Shown here piece by piece: positions 8,171 to 16,834 of a stretch of DNA of 37,329 nt. The translations under genes and the position numbers were made by a program. Position 1 is the stretch's first letter, and every line of letters starts with the position of its first letter. The notes under the pieces were generated by a model that ran no database searches, was not told where the DNA came from, and worked only from the letters and a program-made list of their open reading frames with translations. The stretch is from Bacteroidales bacterium (GTDB lineage Bacteria; Bacteroidota; Bacteroidia; Bacteroidales; UBA10428), in NCBI GenBank assembly GCA_016928305.1, contig JAFGKY010000151.1, forward strand, positions 1 to 37,329, written 5' to 3'.

Positions 8171-8182
8171 CCGGCTGGATAT

Positions 8183-8779
8183 ATGAAAGTACCGATGCCT
8201 GGCTTCACATCGCGATATTATATGAAATTTGCGTTTCTGATAACGGTAACCTGTGTTGTTTTTTGTTCTTGTGAGAATAACATTGCCACCATAAAAGCGT
8301 TGGATGAAGATCTTAATATGCCTACTCAAACCGGAACTGATGTTCAGATCATATACAGTGACTCCGGTTTGCTCAAAGGTAAAATCAAAGCCCCTGAACT
8401 CAAACGATTTTCCAGGGAAAACGATCCTTACTACGAATTTCCAAAAGGTCTTACTGTTATTTTTTACAGTCCCGACGGAACGATTGAATCGCACATCAGG
8501 GCAAATTATGCTCTTTATTTCGAAAAGCAGGAACTCTGGGAAGCTCGAAATAACGTAGTTGCCAAAAATGAAAAGACCAATGAACAACTTTTCACAGAGC
8601 ATATATTCTGGAACCAGAAAGATGAGACTATTTACTCCGACCAGTTTACACGGATCATCAATGCAGATGGAACTTTTTACGGCGAAAAAGGATTTGAAGC
8701 CAGACAGGATCTTTCAAAATGGAAGCTGAAAGGTTCAAAAGGAACAGTTAATGTCAAAGATGAACTGCAGGAACCATAG
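8183..8779 (+). CDS. lptC: LPS export protein LptC (lipoprotein form)
   Basis: A 198-residue LptC-family protein, expected to bridge LptB2FG in the inner membrane and LptA in the periplasm during lipopolysaccharide export. It has a hydrophobic N-terminus ending in FCSC, a likely lipobox. The remainder shows the LptC/LptA-like beta pattern: VQIIYSDSGLLKGKIKAPELKRF, then LTVIFYSPDGTIESHIRANYALYF, then IFWNQKDETIYSDQFTRI. It may start at 8183 or at the in-frame ATG at 8222, which leaves a tighter lipoprotein signal. It lies between coaX and a CorC-like gene, a neighbourhood common in Bacteroidota. Confidence 0.85.
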   Translation: MKVPMPGFTSRYYMKFAFLITVTCVVFCSCENNIATIKALDEDLNMPTQTGTDVQIIYSDSGLLKGKIKAPELKRFSRENDPYYEFPKGLTVIFYSPDGTIESHIRANYALYFEKQELWEARNNVVAKNEKTNEQLFTEHIFWNQKDETIYSDQFTRIINADGTFYGEKGFEARQDLSKWKLKGSKGTVNVKDELQEP

Positions 8780-8808
8780 AATTACCTGATATTTTATTAC
8801 TTGCACCA

Positions 8809-10074
8809 ATGAATTACCTGTTAATCATTATTATAACGTTGTGCTTTTCCGCTTTTTTTGCCGGCATGGAAATTGCCTTTCTGGCTTCAAACAAACTGCG
8901 TCTCCAATTGAATAAGAAACAGGGATTATTTTCAGCCCGTTTTACTTCCGTATTTCTTGCCAATCCCTCGCAATATATTGCCACCGTTCAGATAGGTAAC
9001 AATATCGCCCTCGTCATTTATGGCTTGTCCATGGCAAGTATCCTGGAACCACTGATACGGATATTTACCGATATCGAATTCACGATTCTGATTATTCAAA
9101 CCCTGATCTCCACCATTATTATTCTCATTATGGCAGAATTTCTGCCTAAAACACTGGTTAGGATCAATCCAAATATAATCCTTAACCTGCTTGCGTTCCC
9201 GATGATTATAATCTATTACCTGTTGTATCCGGTTACACTGTTTTTTACCTGGATATCCAACCTTATCATTAAAAAGATTTCCAAATCTACAGAGAGTAAC
9301 CGGTTTCACAATGTTGTGTTTGATAAGGTTGATCTTGATAATCTTATTAATGAGAGCCAGCAGAAACAAGGAGAGCAATACCTCGATGACGAGACCGAAA
9401 TTAAGCTTTTTCAGAATGCCCTTGATTTTTCCAATGTTAAACTGAGGGATTGTATGGTACCACGGACTGAAATTGTTGCATTGGAAGTTAACCACTCTGT
9501 TGACGAACTAAAGCAGAAATTCATTGAAACCGGTTTTTCAAAAATCCTTATCTATGAAGAAACGATTGACAACATTATCGGGTATGTAACTTCAAAAGAT
9601 CTGTTCAAAAATCCTCCCAGCATTAAGTCAAGACTCATTCCTCTTTCCTATGTCCCCGAAACCATGGCGGCCAACAAGCTGCTGCAAAATTTCATCAAGG
9701 GTCGAACCGGTGTTGCCGTGGTTGTAAATGAATTTGGCGGAATTTCAGGGATGTTGACAATTGAAGATATTATGGAAGAAATATTTGGAGAAATTGAAGA
9801 TGAGCATGATACAGATGAATTTATTGAAAAGAAACTCGGTCAGAATATCTATCTTTTTTCCTGCAGACTGGAAATCGAATACCTTAATGAAAAATACCGG
9901 CTTTCATTTGCTGAATCGGAAGAATATGATACGTTGGCCGGCTTTATTATGTTTCATCATGAAAACATCCCAAAACTCAATGAAATTGTAACGATTGGTC
10001 ATTACGAATTTAAAATTCTTAAAGTAAGCCATACCCGTATTGAGCTTGTGGAAATGAAGATCATTGCGCAATAG
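8809..10074 (+). CDS. Hemolysin-family CNNM/CBS/CorC transporter-like protein
   Basis: A 421-residue inner-membrane protein. The N-terminal CNNM (DUF21) domain has three or four membrane segments and begins with the characteristic FFAGMEIAFLASNKLRLQL. A paired CBS domain follows (about 205-330, with MVPRTEIVALE and VVVNEFGGISGMLTIEDIMEEIFGEIEDEHD), and a CorC_HlyC domain ends the protein (about 345-420, containing YDTLAGFI). Family members are linked to Mg2+ or Co2+ efflux and nucleotide sensing; the gliding protein GldE has the same architecture. Despite the name there is no reason to expect hemolysis. It starts 29 bp after lptC, probably in the same operon. Confidence 0.88.
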   Translation: MNYLLIIIITLCFSAFFAGMEIAFLASNKLRLQLNKKQGLFSARFTSVFLANPSQYIATVQIGNNIALVIYGLSMASILEPLIRIFTDIEFTILIIQTLISTIIILIMAEFLPKTLVRINPNIILNLLAFPMIIIYYLLYPVTLFFTWISNLIIKKISKSTESNRFHNVVFDKVDLDNLINESQQKQGEQYLDDETEIKLFQNALDFSNVKLRDCMVPRTEIVALEVNHSVDELKQKFIETGFSKILIYEETIDNIIGYVTSKDLFKNPPSIKSRLIPLSYVPETMAANKLLQNFIKGRTGVAVVVNEFGGISGMLTIEDIMEEIFGEIEDEHDTDEFIEKKLGQNIYLFSCRLEIEYLNEKYRLSFAESEEYDTLAGFIMFHHENIPKLNEIVTIGHYEFKILKVSHTRIELVEMKIIAQ

Positions 10075-10080
10075 TTAAAG

Positions 10081-10108
10081 AGTCCACAGTCAACGGTAAA
10101 TCGGTCAA
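10081..10108. repeat. Degenerate heptamer array
   Basis: Just after the stop codon at 10074 the sequence reads in 7-bp steps AGTCCAC, AGTCAAC, GGTAAAT, CGGTCAA. It is a worn version of the GTTNACN-type arrays at 13043, 29663, 29791 and 36949. Confidence 0.5.
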
Positions 10109-10212
10109 TCTTTTCATCTTAAGAATCCACCCCGACCCCTCCAAGGAAGGGAATCGTTAAATTTTCAAATCTTCAAATTTTCTAATTCTACTCACCGCCG
10201 CTGCTTCCTGAT

Positions 10213-10286
10213 CCCTTTTATTCGCCGAAGCCTTGGCGAAGGCGGGTGTCCCTTTTATCCGCCGAAGCCTTGGCGAAGGCGGATGT
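10213..10286. repeat. Two 37-bp direct repeats with internal hairpin
   Basis: The unit at 10213-10249 is repeated at 10250-10286 with only two differences (T/C and G/A). Each begins CCCTTTTAT and contains CGCCGAAGCCTTGGCGAAGG, in which GCCTT and AAGGC can pair around GGCG, and the flanking CGCC and GGCG also nearly pair. A third partial start, CCCTTTTTTT, follows. The preceding 120 bp hold a CCCCGACCCC block and a run of AAATTTTCAAATCTTCAAAT, so several repeat types are stacked in this gap. Confidence 0.8.
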
Positions 10287-10341
10287 CCCTTTTTTTATTA
10301 TTCCCTCTTGTATCAGAATAGAAATTGCTATATTCGTACCC

Positions 10342-10349
10342 TATTTTTG
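10342..10349 (+). promoter_or_regulatory. Possible -7 box for the foldase gene
   Basis: TATTTTTG fits TAnnTTTG and lies 23 bp before the ATG at 10373. No convincing -33 element is present. Confidence 0.4.
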
Positions 10350-10372
10350 AAACCTTTAATGTATTTATTTCT

Positions 10373-12490
10373 ATGGCGATACTTGAGAAATTAAGGATGA
10401 GAGCAGGATTGCTGCTGGCCATTATAATCGGATTAGCTCTGTTTGCTTTTGTTTTAAGTGATTTTCTGGATTCCGGCGGCTCACTGTTTACTCAATCCAA
10501 ACATGAAATTGCCGAAATTGCCGGGAAATCCATTCCTTACACCGAATTTGAGACCGAAGTGAAAAGACTTGAAAAATTTCAGGAGATAAGAACCGGTCAA
10601 AGCAGTTTCGATGAAAACATCCAGGAACGTTTTCGTATGGCTGTTTGGGAAAATATGGTGCGGGATCTGGTTCTGGAAAAAGAATATAAAAAAACCGGCA
10701 TTGATGTAAGCGAAGACGAACTCAAGGAAATGTTCATCGGCGAGAATCCTCATCAGCTGGTTATGCAATATTTCGGTGATGCGCAGACCGGAATGCTTAA
10801 CCGGCAAGGATTGGTACAATTTATTCAGCAAATACAGGAGATTCAGGAAAGTGACGAAAAAATCTACTATACTTTTGTTGAAAACGAGGTATACCGAAGC
10901 AGAAAGTTTGAAAAATATATCGGATTGTTGCGCAAAGGTATAAATGCCACATCCCTGGAAGCCAGAAAACGGTATGCCGAAAACACCACTGCACTCGATT
11001 TTGATTTTATTGTCAGGCCTTTCAATACCGTGAGTGATTCTTCAATATCCTTGACAAATGCTGATATCAAGAAATATTATACCGATCATAAAGGCAATTA
11101 TAAACAAAAAGAGTCAAGGGATATACGCTATCTGTTTTTTGATATTATCCCATCCAAAGATGATTATAAAGAGGCTGAAAATTTCATCATCAACCATATG
11201 GAAGAATTTGCTGAGGTTGAAAACACAAGACAATTTGTAAATCTTAATTCCTCCAATCCGTTTGATGAAACAAATTACCGCTATGGAGAATTACCGGACA
11301 CCCTGAATGATATTATGTTCAATTCAGAAGTCGGTACGGTTATCGGCCCTTACTTTGAAGGAAATTCCTACAAGCTGGCCAAACTGGCCGCGATTAACTA
11401 CCTCCCTGATTCTGTGAGAGCTCGTCATATATTACTGCAGGCCAATCAGAATAATGCATCAAGGATCTGGCAAGTTGCCGACAGTTTAAAAGAACTCATT
11501 AATAATGGAGCTGACTTTGCTTCGCTTGCTCAAACCTATTCTTCTGATAATGCATCGGCCATTGAAGGTGGAGATCTTAAATGGTTTAAAGAAGGAGATA
11601 TGATTAAGTCATTTTCCGATAGTTGTTTCTTCGGCAAGAAAGGAGATGTTAAGATTGTTGCTACACAATTCGGGATCCATGTTGTTGAAATCACGGATCA
11701 GTCAAAAACCTCAAAGCGTGTTATGGTAGGAATACTGGAAAGAAATGTTATTCCCAGTGACGTAACCGATCAGGTATATTATTCAAAGGCCAACGAATTT
11801 GCCGGTATCAACAATACGTATGAAAAGTTTAACAAAGCTGTTGAAGATCAAAATCTCTCAGTTTATGTACGTACAGTGCCGGGATTGCAACCGCTTGACC
11901 GTGAGATAACCGGTCTCGAGCATGCCAGGATGTTGGTCAAATGGGCCTATGAAGCCGATGAAAAGGAAGTATCGCAACAGGTTTTCAAATTGGGCAACAA
12001 ATATGTAATCGGTGTTCTGGATAAAATACATGAGGAAGGATTTGCCCCCATTGAAAGTGTTAAAGCAGAGATTGAAAACGAAGTCCGCAAGGAAAAAAAG
12101 GCATCCATAATTACAGCAGATATCAGCAAGAAAATGGCTTCAAACCAGACTCTTGAAGACCTTGCAGGTGAATTGAATGTACCGGTTAAAACAGCTGTAG
12201 GTGTTCGGATAACTTATCCATCCTTGCCCGAAGTGGGGAGTGAACCCGTAATTGTTGCTTCAGCCATGCAACTCGAAGAAAACGCCATATCACAACCCAT
12301 AACCGGTAATAATGGTGTATTTGTTGTTGTGGTTACCAATTTAAACAGCTCCGGAGAAGCCACACAGGAAATACTGAACCGGGAAAAAATGTACCTTGAC
12401 AGAAGCTATGCGGCACTTGTGAATTACACTGCCTATGAAGCCCTGAAGAGCATTTCACGGATTAAGGATAATCGCAGGGAATTCTATTAA
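10373..12490 (+). CDS. ppiD: PpiD/SurA-like peptidylprolyl isomerase
   Basis: A 705-residue periplasmic foldase anchored by one N-terminal membrane segment (LLLAIIIGLALFAFVLSDF, about residues 12-30). A long SurA_N-type helical region follows. A parvulin domain lies at about 335-440, recognised by VRARHILLQA, then ADFASLAQTYSSDNASAIEGGDLKWF and FGIHVVEI. The C-terminal part is another SurA/PpiD-like chaperone region. Such proteins help outer-membrane proteins fold. The ATG at 10373 gives the usual MAILEKLRMRAGLLL start; an in-frame TTG at 10325 is upstream of a -7-like box and is not preferred. It closes the coaX-lptC-CorC neighbourhood. The symbol reflects architecture, not proven orthology. 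Confidence 0.85.
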   Translation: MAILEKLRMRAGLLLAIIIGLALFAFVLSDFLDSGGSLFTQSKHEIAEIAGKSIPYTEFETEVKRLEKFQEIRTGQSSFDENIQERFRMAVWENMVRDLVLEKEYKKTGIDVSEDELKEMFIGENPHQLVMQYFGDAQTGMLNRQGLVQFIQQIQEIQESDEKIYYTFVENEVYRSRKFEKYIGLLRKGINATSLEARKRYAENTTALDFDFIVRPFNTVSDSSISLTNADIKKYYTDHKGNYKQKESRDIRYLFFDIIPSKDDYKEAENFIINHMEEFAEVENTRQFVNLNSSNPFDETNYRYGELPDTLNDIMFNSEVGTVIGPYFEGNSYKLAKLAAINYLPDSVRARHILLQANQNNASRIWQVADSLKELINNGADFASLAQTYSSDNASAIEGGDLKWFKEGDMIKSFSDSCFFGKKGDVKIVATQFGIHVVEITDQSKTSKRVMVGILERNVIPSDVTDQVYYSKANEFAGINNTYEKFNKAVEDQNLSVYVRTVPGLQPLDREITGLEHARMLVKWAYEADEKEVSQQVFKLGNKYVIGVLDKIHEEGFAPIESVKAEIENEVRKEKKASIITADISKKMASNQTLEDLAGELNVPVKTAVGVRITYPSLPEVGSEPVIVASAMQLEENAISQPITGNNGVFVVVVTNLNSSGEATQEILNREKMYLDRSYAALVNYTAYEALKSISRIKDNRREFY

Positions 12491-12530
12491 CAGGCATAAA
12501 AGCATTTTATTCATTAACAACGGGCTATTT

Positions 12531-12579
12531 GAAATCCTTGCTAATCATGTGTTGATTTTCACATTCCGGCAAGGATTTC
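12531..12579. terminator. Long stem between convergent ppiD and yqeY ends
   Basis: GAAATCCTTGC (12531-12541) and GCAAGGATTTC (12569-12579) are perfect 11-bp complements flanking 27 nt, within which AATCA and TGATT can form an inner stem. On the plus strand the right arm is followed by TTTTACTTT, consistent with a terminator for ppiD. The right arm is also the last coding part of yqeY. Confidence 0.5.
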
Positions 12580-13011
12580 TTTTACTTTATCCGCTATCAT
12601 TTTGTTATCAGCTTTCCCCGACAATTCTTTGCTGGCAACACTCATTACTTTCCCCATATCTTTTAGAGAGATCGCTCCCACTTCCTGAACAATCCTTTTA
12701 ATGATCTGTACGATCTCTTCTTCATTCATCTGCCTTGGCAGGTATTCTGCAATCACTGCCGCCTCATCAACCTCTTGCTTGTACAGATCCATCCGGTTTT
12801 GCGACTTATAAATTTCAGCCGATTCCTTACGTTGTTTGATCATCTTCTGCAGAATTTTAAGTTCCTGATCCGCAGGCAGGTCTGCAATACCGGTTTCGGT
12901 TTTAGCCAGCATAAAGGCAGTTTTGACAGCACGGAGGGCTTCAAGCCTGTCCTTCTGCCGGGCTAACATGGCCGCCTTAATATCATCACTTACTTTTTCA
13001 AAAAGACCCAT
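12559..13011 (-). CDS. yqeY: GatB/YqeY domain protein
   Basis: A 150-residue, mostly helical protein of the GatB/YqeY family, related to the tail domain of the tRNA amidotransferase subunit GatB. The usual family start is present (MGLFEKVSDDIKAAMLARQKDRLEALRAV), as are the conserved IKQRKESAEIYKSQNRMDL and the EYLPRQMNEEEI segment. The molecular function of stand-alone YqeY is not settled; a role in tRNA handling is only suggested by the family. It lies after ftsZ, with an 83-bp gap that is largely a heptamer repeat array. Confidence 0.9.
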   Translation of the reverse strand: MGLFEKVSDDIKAAMLARQKDRLEALRAVKTAFMLAKTETGIADLPADQELKILQKMIKQRKESAEIYKSQNRMDLYKQEVDEAAVIAEYLPRQMNEEEIVQIIKRIVQEVGAISLKDMGKVMSVASKELSGKADNKMIADKVKEILAGM

Positions 13012-13042
13012 GATTATGTTGATTTATGATTCTTAGTTCCTT

Positions 13043-13091
13043 GTTCACAGTTCACAGTTCACAGTTAACCGTGATCTGTCAACCGTTAACC
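13043..13091. repeat. Heptamer tandem array, seven units
   Basis: Seven consecutive 7-bp units without a single indel: GTTCACA three times, then GTTAACC, GTGATCT, GTCAACC, GTTAACC. The array ends 4 bp from the ftsZ stop codon and fills most of the ftsZ-yqeY gap. Confidence 0.9.
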
Positions 13092-13094
13092 TTT

Positions 13095-14537
13095 TTAATC
13101 TATTGCATCATGCAAATATGGATTATCCTTACTGAGCTTGACCTGGCGTTCCTGATCATTCACCAGGGAATACTGTGAAACTTTCGTCTCTTCAGAATGC
13201 TTAACCTGCTCAATCTTAACCTTTTTCCTTTTATAGGCCGGTGTATTCTCGAGTTCATCAATATAGTCCCCTGTAGCAGAAGGTGATATGTTCAACTCCT
13301 TCAACCGTTCCTGGTTCTTTTTAATCGTATTGACCCGTTGTGATGCCTTTTTAATATCAACCCGATCTTTTATTCTGCTCACTTCCTTAGACCAGTTATC
13401 TGTCGAGGAGATCTTGAATTCAAGGGTTTGCTGGTCCCCTGTTTTTTTCTCTGTTGCCGGTTTGTCTTTAACCTCAAAATCAGCATTTCTGACGTTGGAA
13501 GCAGTTTCGTAATCCGACAGGGAAATCCGGTTTATTTCACGTTTTCGTGCATACAATTCAGGAATGCTGTTTGAAGCAAATCCGGTAGCAATAATAGTTA
13601 CACAGATCTTATCGCCAAGGCTGACATCAATTCCGTTCCCCCAGATAAGATCAGCATTCACGCCGGAGCATTCCTGTATATAATCTATTATTTGCCCGAT
13701 CTCATCCATGGTCACCTCTTCATTACCCGAAGTAATATTAACGAGTATGTTACGGGCACCTTTAATATCATTATCATTCAGCAAGGGTGATGCAAGCGCT
13801 TTCTGAGTCGCCTGGATGGCCCTGTTCTCACCTTCGGCCATAGCCGAACCCATTATGGCAACCCCGCTGTCTGACATAACGGTATGCACATCGGCAAAGT
13901 CAACATTGATAAAGCCATGAACGGTGATAATCTCGGCGATTCCCTTGGCTGCAATCGCCAGCACATCGTCTGCCTTGGAAAATGCTTCCGACACCTTTAA
14001 ATCGCCGTACATCTCCCTGATCTTTTCATTGTTGATGACCAGCAATGAATCAACGTACTGTTCCATTTCGGCAATACCGTCCAGAGCCTGACTGATTCTT
14101 CGCGGACCTTCATTTCTAAAAGGGATGGTAACAATCCCGACTGTTAAGATTCCAAGATCCTTAGCTGCCTTGGCAATTATGGGGGCCGCTCCGGTACCGG
14201 TACCTCCGCCCATCCCAGTCGTGATAAATACCATACGGCTGTTTGCTGAAAGAGCGTCCTTTATTCCATCCAGGCTTTCAATGGCTGCCTGTTTACCTAC
14301 CTCAGGTTTATTACCGGCACCCCTTCCTTCCGTCAGGGAAGCTCCAAGCTGAACCTTAATGGGAACCGGACTGTTTGACAGAGCCTGGGCATCGGTGTTG
14401 CATACAACAAAATTAACATCCTTTATACCAAGCCGGTACATATGATTTACGGCATTGCTTCCGCCACCTCCAACACCAACTACTTTAATGATGGAAGAAT
14501 GGTTTACCGGGAGCTCGAAATTGATTAATTCGTCCAT
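13095..14537 (-). CDS. ftsZ: Cell division GTPase FtsZ
   Basis: A 480-residue tubulin homologue that forms the cytoplasmic Z ring. GVGGGGSNAVNHM (about residue 22) and the tubulin signature GGGTGTGAAP (about 109-118) form the GTP site. NVDFADVHTVMSDSG contains the T7 synergy-loop region. A charged linker starts at about 330. The motif NTPAYKRKKV (about 431-440) resembles the FtsA/membrane-tether binding peptide, but about 40 residues follow it, ending NPYLHDAID. This extended tail is usual in Bacteroidota. It lies 12 bp after ftsA in the same operon. Confidence 0.98.
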   Translation of the reverse strand: MDELINFELPVNHSSIIKVVGVGGGGSNAVNHMYRLGIKDVNFVVCNTDAQALSNSPVPIKVQLGASLTEGRGAGNKPEVGKQAAIESLDGIKDALSANSRMVFITTGMGGGTGTGAAPIIAKAAKDLGILTVGIVTIPFRNEGPRRISQALDGIAEMEQYVDSLLVINNEKIREMYGDLKVSEAFSKADDVLAIAAKGIAEIITVHGFINVDFADVHTVMSDSGVAIMGSAMAEGENRAIQATQKALASPLLNDNDIKGARNILVNITSGNEEVTMDEIGQIIDYIQECSGVNADLIWGNGIDVSLGDKICVTIIATGFASNSIPELYARKREINRISLSDYETASNVRNADFEVKDKPATEKKTGDQQTLEFKISSTDNWSKEVSRIKDRVDIKKASQRVNTIKKNQERLKELNISPSATGDYIDELENTPAYKRKKVKIEQVKHSEETKVSQYSLVNDQERQVKLSKDNPYLHDAID

Positions 14538-14549
14538 ATGAGTGATTTT

Positions 14550-15932
14550 TTACATTTCGCTATCATTGACGTCAAAAAAACCTCCTATTGTCTTTTTGAA
14601 ATTATCCAGAATACTTCCCGCCTTTTTCGTCGTTCCATCGGGTGATTCATCATTCTCAGTCCGGGCGGTTTTCTCACTGTTTCGCTCTTTGTCTTTATCT
14701 TCAGCCCCATAGGCCTTAACAAAATCATGATTTTCTTCAAGCGTGCTGTTTTTCGTACCATGCATCGAACCTTGCAGAATATCGTAACCATTAAGTAACA
14801 ATCCTACGCTTGTACTGAACATAGGATCATTGATTTCACCGGTTGAATCATTTCCCAGCCTTTCATTCGGGTACCCTATACGTACATCCAGTCCCGAACG
14901 GAATTTTACCAATTGCGGGAGATTTCGCAGCAAGGAACCTCCTCCTGTAATTACAATACCCGCACTTAGTTTATCCATACATCCCGAATTCTCAAGTTCG
15001 AATAGGGCAGAATCGATGATTTCCTCCATACGTGATTGAATTATATAAGCCAGGCTTTTAAAGGAAATTTCCTTAGGTTCACGCCCGTTGATACCGGGTA
15101 CAGTGACCACTTTATCATCCTGTGCCAGATCGCCTAATGCGGATCCAAACTGAATTTTAAGTTGTTCGGCATACTTGCTCAGAATGGCGCATCCTTCCAT
15201 AATATCCTTGGTGATTACATTACCTCCAAACGGGATTACAGCAGTATGCCTTATTATTTCATCATGAAAAACGGCAATGTCGGTGGTCCCTCCGCCTATG
15301 TCGATCAAGGCCACACCCGCTTCTTTTTCTTCGTCACTCAGCACAGCCGCTGATGATGCCAGCGGTTCCAGTATCATCTGCCTTACCCTGATGCCAACGC
15401 GGTCAACACATCTTTCGATGTTCCGTGCAGAAGCAATATCACCAATCACGATATGAAAATTGGCCTCAAGTCTTTTCCCAAACATTCCAACCGGATTTTT
15501 AACCCCCGTCTCGCTATCAACAATATAATTCTGAGGTAATACGTGGATAATTTCCTCGCCCAGTTCAATCGGTATCTTATACATGTCGGCCAGCAGCCTT
15601 TCTGTATCAGCAAGGGTTATCTCAGTATCGTAGGAATCACGATTGATATACCCCCTGTTCCGGATACTTTTTATGTGTTGACCCGCAATTCCAACAAATG
15701 CCTGTTTAATCTGAAATCCAACCTGCTTTTGGACCTCCTCCACGGTTGTCCGGATGGCACTAACAGCTTCATCAATGTTAAGGACCAGCCCCCTCCGGAC
15801 ACCTTTTGAAGGACTTTTAGCCATCCCAAGGACATCGAGCCTGCCATTCTCATTGATATAACCGATCACCGTCACGATCTTTGTCGTGCCTATGTCAATT
15901 GCTGCCAGAATATTGTTTCGATATTTCATCAT
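14550..15932 (-). CDS. ftsA: Cell division protein FtsA
   Basis: A 460-residue actin-like ATPase that tethers FtsZ to the inner membrane and recruits later divisome proteins. It begins with AAIDIGTTKIVTVIG (phosphate-1), includes the SHS2-like 1C region, GVALIDIGGGTTDIAVF (phosphate-2) and GIVITGGGSLLRNL (adenosine motif). After a charged segment the C-terminal end, LDNFKKTIGGFFDVNDSEM, looks like the short amphipathic membrane-targeting helix. Two consecutive ATG codons (15932 and 15929) are possible starts. It is separated from ftsQ by 97 bp, the largest gap inside the cluster. Confidence 0.97.
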   Translation of the reverse strand: MMKYRNNILAAIDIGTTKIVTVIGYINENGRLDVLGMAKSPSKGVRRGLVLNIDEAVSAIRTTVEEVQKQVGFQIKQAFVGIAGQHIKSIRNRGYINRDSYDTEITLADTERLLADMYKIPIELGEEIIHVLPQNYIVDSETGVKNPVGMFGKRLEANFHIVIGDIASARNIERCVDRVGIRVRQMILEPLASSAAVLSDEEKEAGVALIDIGGGTTDIAVFHDEIIRHTAVIPFGGNVITKDIMEGCAILSKYAEQLKIQFGSALGDLAQDDKVVTVPGINGREPKEISFKSLAYIIQSRMEEIIDSALFELENSGCMDKLSAGIVITGGGSLLRNLPQLVKFRSGLDVRIGYPNERLGNDSTGEINDPMFSTSVGLLLNGYDILQGSMHGTKNSTLEENHDFVKAYGAEDKDKERNSEKTARTENDESPDGTTKKAGSILDNFKKTIGGFFDVNDSEM

Positions 15933-16029
15933 AATTAAATTTTATTTTAAAAGGTACGATGGAATTTCCATGCTGGTAATTCTGGTAAAATTGTATTTGC
16001 CAATATAATAACACGGATGCTTCATAGGT
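15933..16029 (-). other. Gap between ftsQ and ftsA
   Basis: At 97 bp this is the only sizeable gap inside an otherwise closely packed cluster. It includes the near-palindrome ATGGAATTTCCAT (15959-15971). TACCTTTT near the ftsA end is a one-mismatch match to a -7 box. An internal promoter for ftsAZ is possible but not shown by the sequence. Confidence 0.3.
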
Positions 16030-16824
16030 TTAGTTTTTAATACACACTACCTGATTGTTATATTTAAGATTTATCCGCGAATACTGGTTCCAACCCAACC
16101 GGTTAAAACCCTCTATGTAAAGCAATCGTAATTTGTAAAATTTTTCTGCCACATCCTCAGCTCTGCCAAACTCGATAATATGAGAACCAACCCGTGGAAT
16201 AAGCTCAAACTCCCCGGATGGGCTTACAAAGACCTGCTCTATCTGTGATCTCCAGAAATCGTCCTGATCAATAAAGGAGGTCAGCCTGAACAGGTCATAA
16301 ATGCAACGTTGTCGCAACGATAACGAATCGTGGTCAAAATTCCAGATATTTTTTACCTGACCGATTTTGAAAGGCTCGGTTATGTGTCCGTTTACTACCA
16401 ATACAAAAGGACTGAAGGAATGTGAAAAAGGGATTATATTGCCTTCACGGTCAAAATAATAACTTTGCCCCCGGCTGTTAAAGATTCTCACAAAGGGTTC
16501 ACGCTGCCGGACATCAATATGCAATATGCCAGGTTCGGTTATATATACTTCGGCTGTGCGGATTATTTGCTCCTGACGCAGTTTTTCTTCAATATGTTTC
16601 AACTTTATCATGTTTCCTTTTTCACCCAGCATCGGGATGCGGCTTCCGTATAACATCTCCCTGACATCATTCTCATCAATAAAATGCGATTGCTCCGCAT
16701 CCAGTATTTTTATATCCAGTGAATTCACTAGCTGTCCGGCCTGTTTTTCACTTATAAACCCCGATGCCGCAATCAGGTAACCCAGGATAAGCGCCCATAT
16801 TATGATATTTCGTGTAAACTTCAT
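16030..16824 (-). CDS. ftsQ: Cell division protein FtsQ/DivIB
   Basis: A 264-residue single-pass inner-membrane protein: short cytoplasmic start, membrane segment at about 7-22 (NIIIWALILGYLIAASGF), then a periplasmic part. The first periplasmic section fits a POTRA-like region (IKILDAEQSHFIDENDVREML, then LRQEQIIRTAEVYITEPGILHIDVRQREPFVRIF). It links FtsA/FtsZ to the septal synthase complex through FtsL. Overall identity to E. coli FtsQ is probably low, so recognition relies on architecture and on location between murC and ftsA. Confidence 0.9.
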   Translation of the reverse strand: MKFTRNIIIWALILGYLIAASGFISEKQAGQLVNSLDIKILDAEQSHFIDENDVREMLYGSRIPMLGEKGNMIKLKHIEEKLRQEQIIRTAEVYITEPGILHIDVRQREPFVRIFNSRGQSYYFDREGNIIPFSHSFSPFVLVVNGHITEPFKIGQVKNIWNFDHDSLSLRQRCIYDLFRLTSFIDQDDFWRSQIEQVFVSPSGEFELIPRVGSHIIEFGRAEDVAEKFYKLRLLYIEGFNRLGWNQYSRINLKYNNQVVCIKN

Positions 16825-16834
16825 AATTCTTTAA

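Noticed and set aside
8932..9495. 187-codon minus-strand frame inside the CNNM/CBS gene
   Set aside because: It is antisense to a gene with clear domain structure; composition is shadow-like.
8809..10074. Hemolysin toxin reading of the CNNM/CBS/CorC gene
   Set aside because: The family name is historical; the domains point to ion transport, and no toxin or secretion feature is seen.
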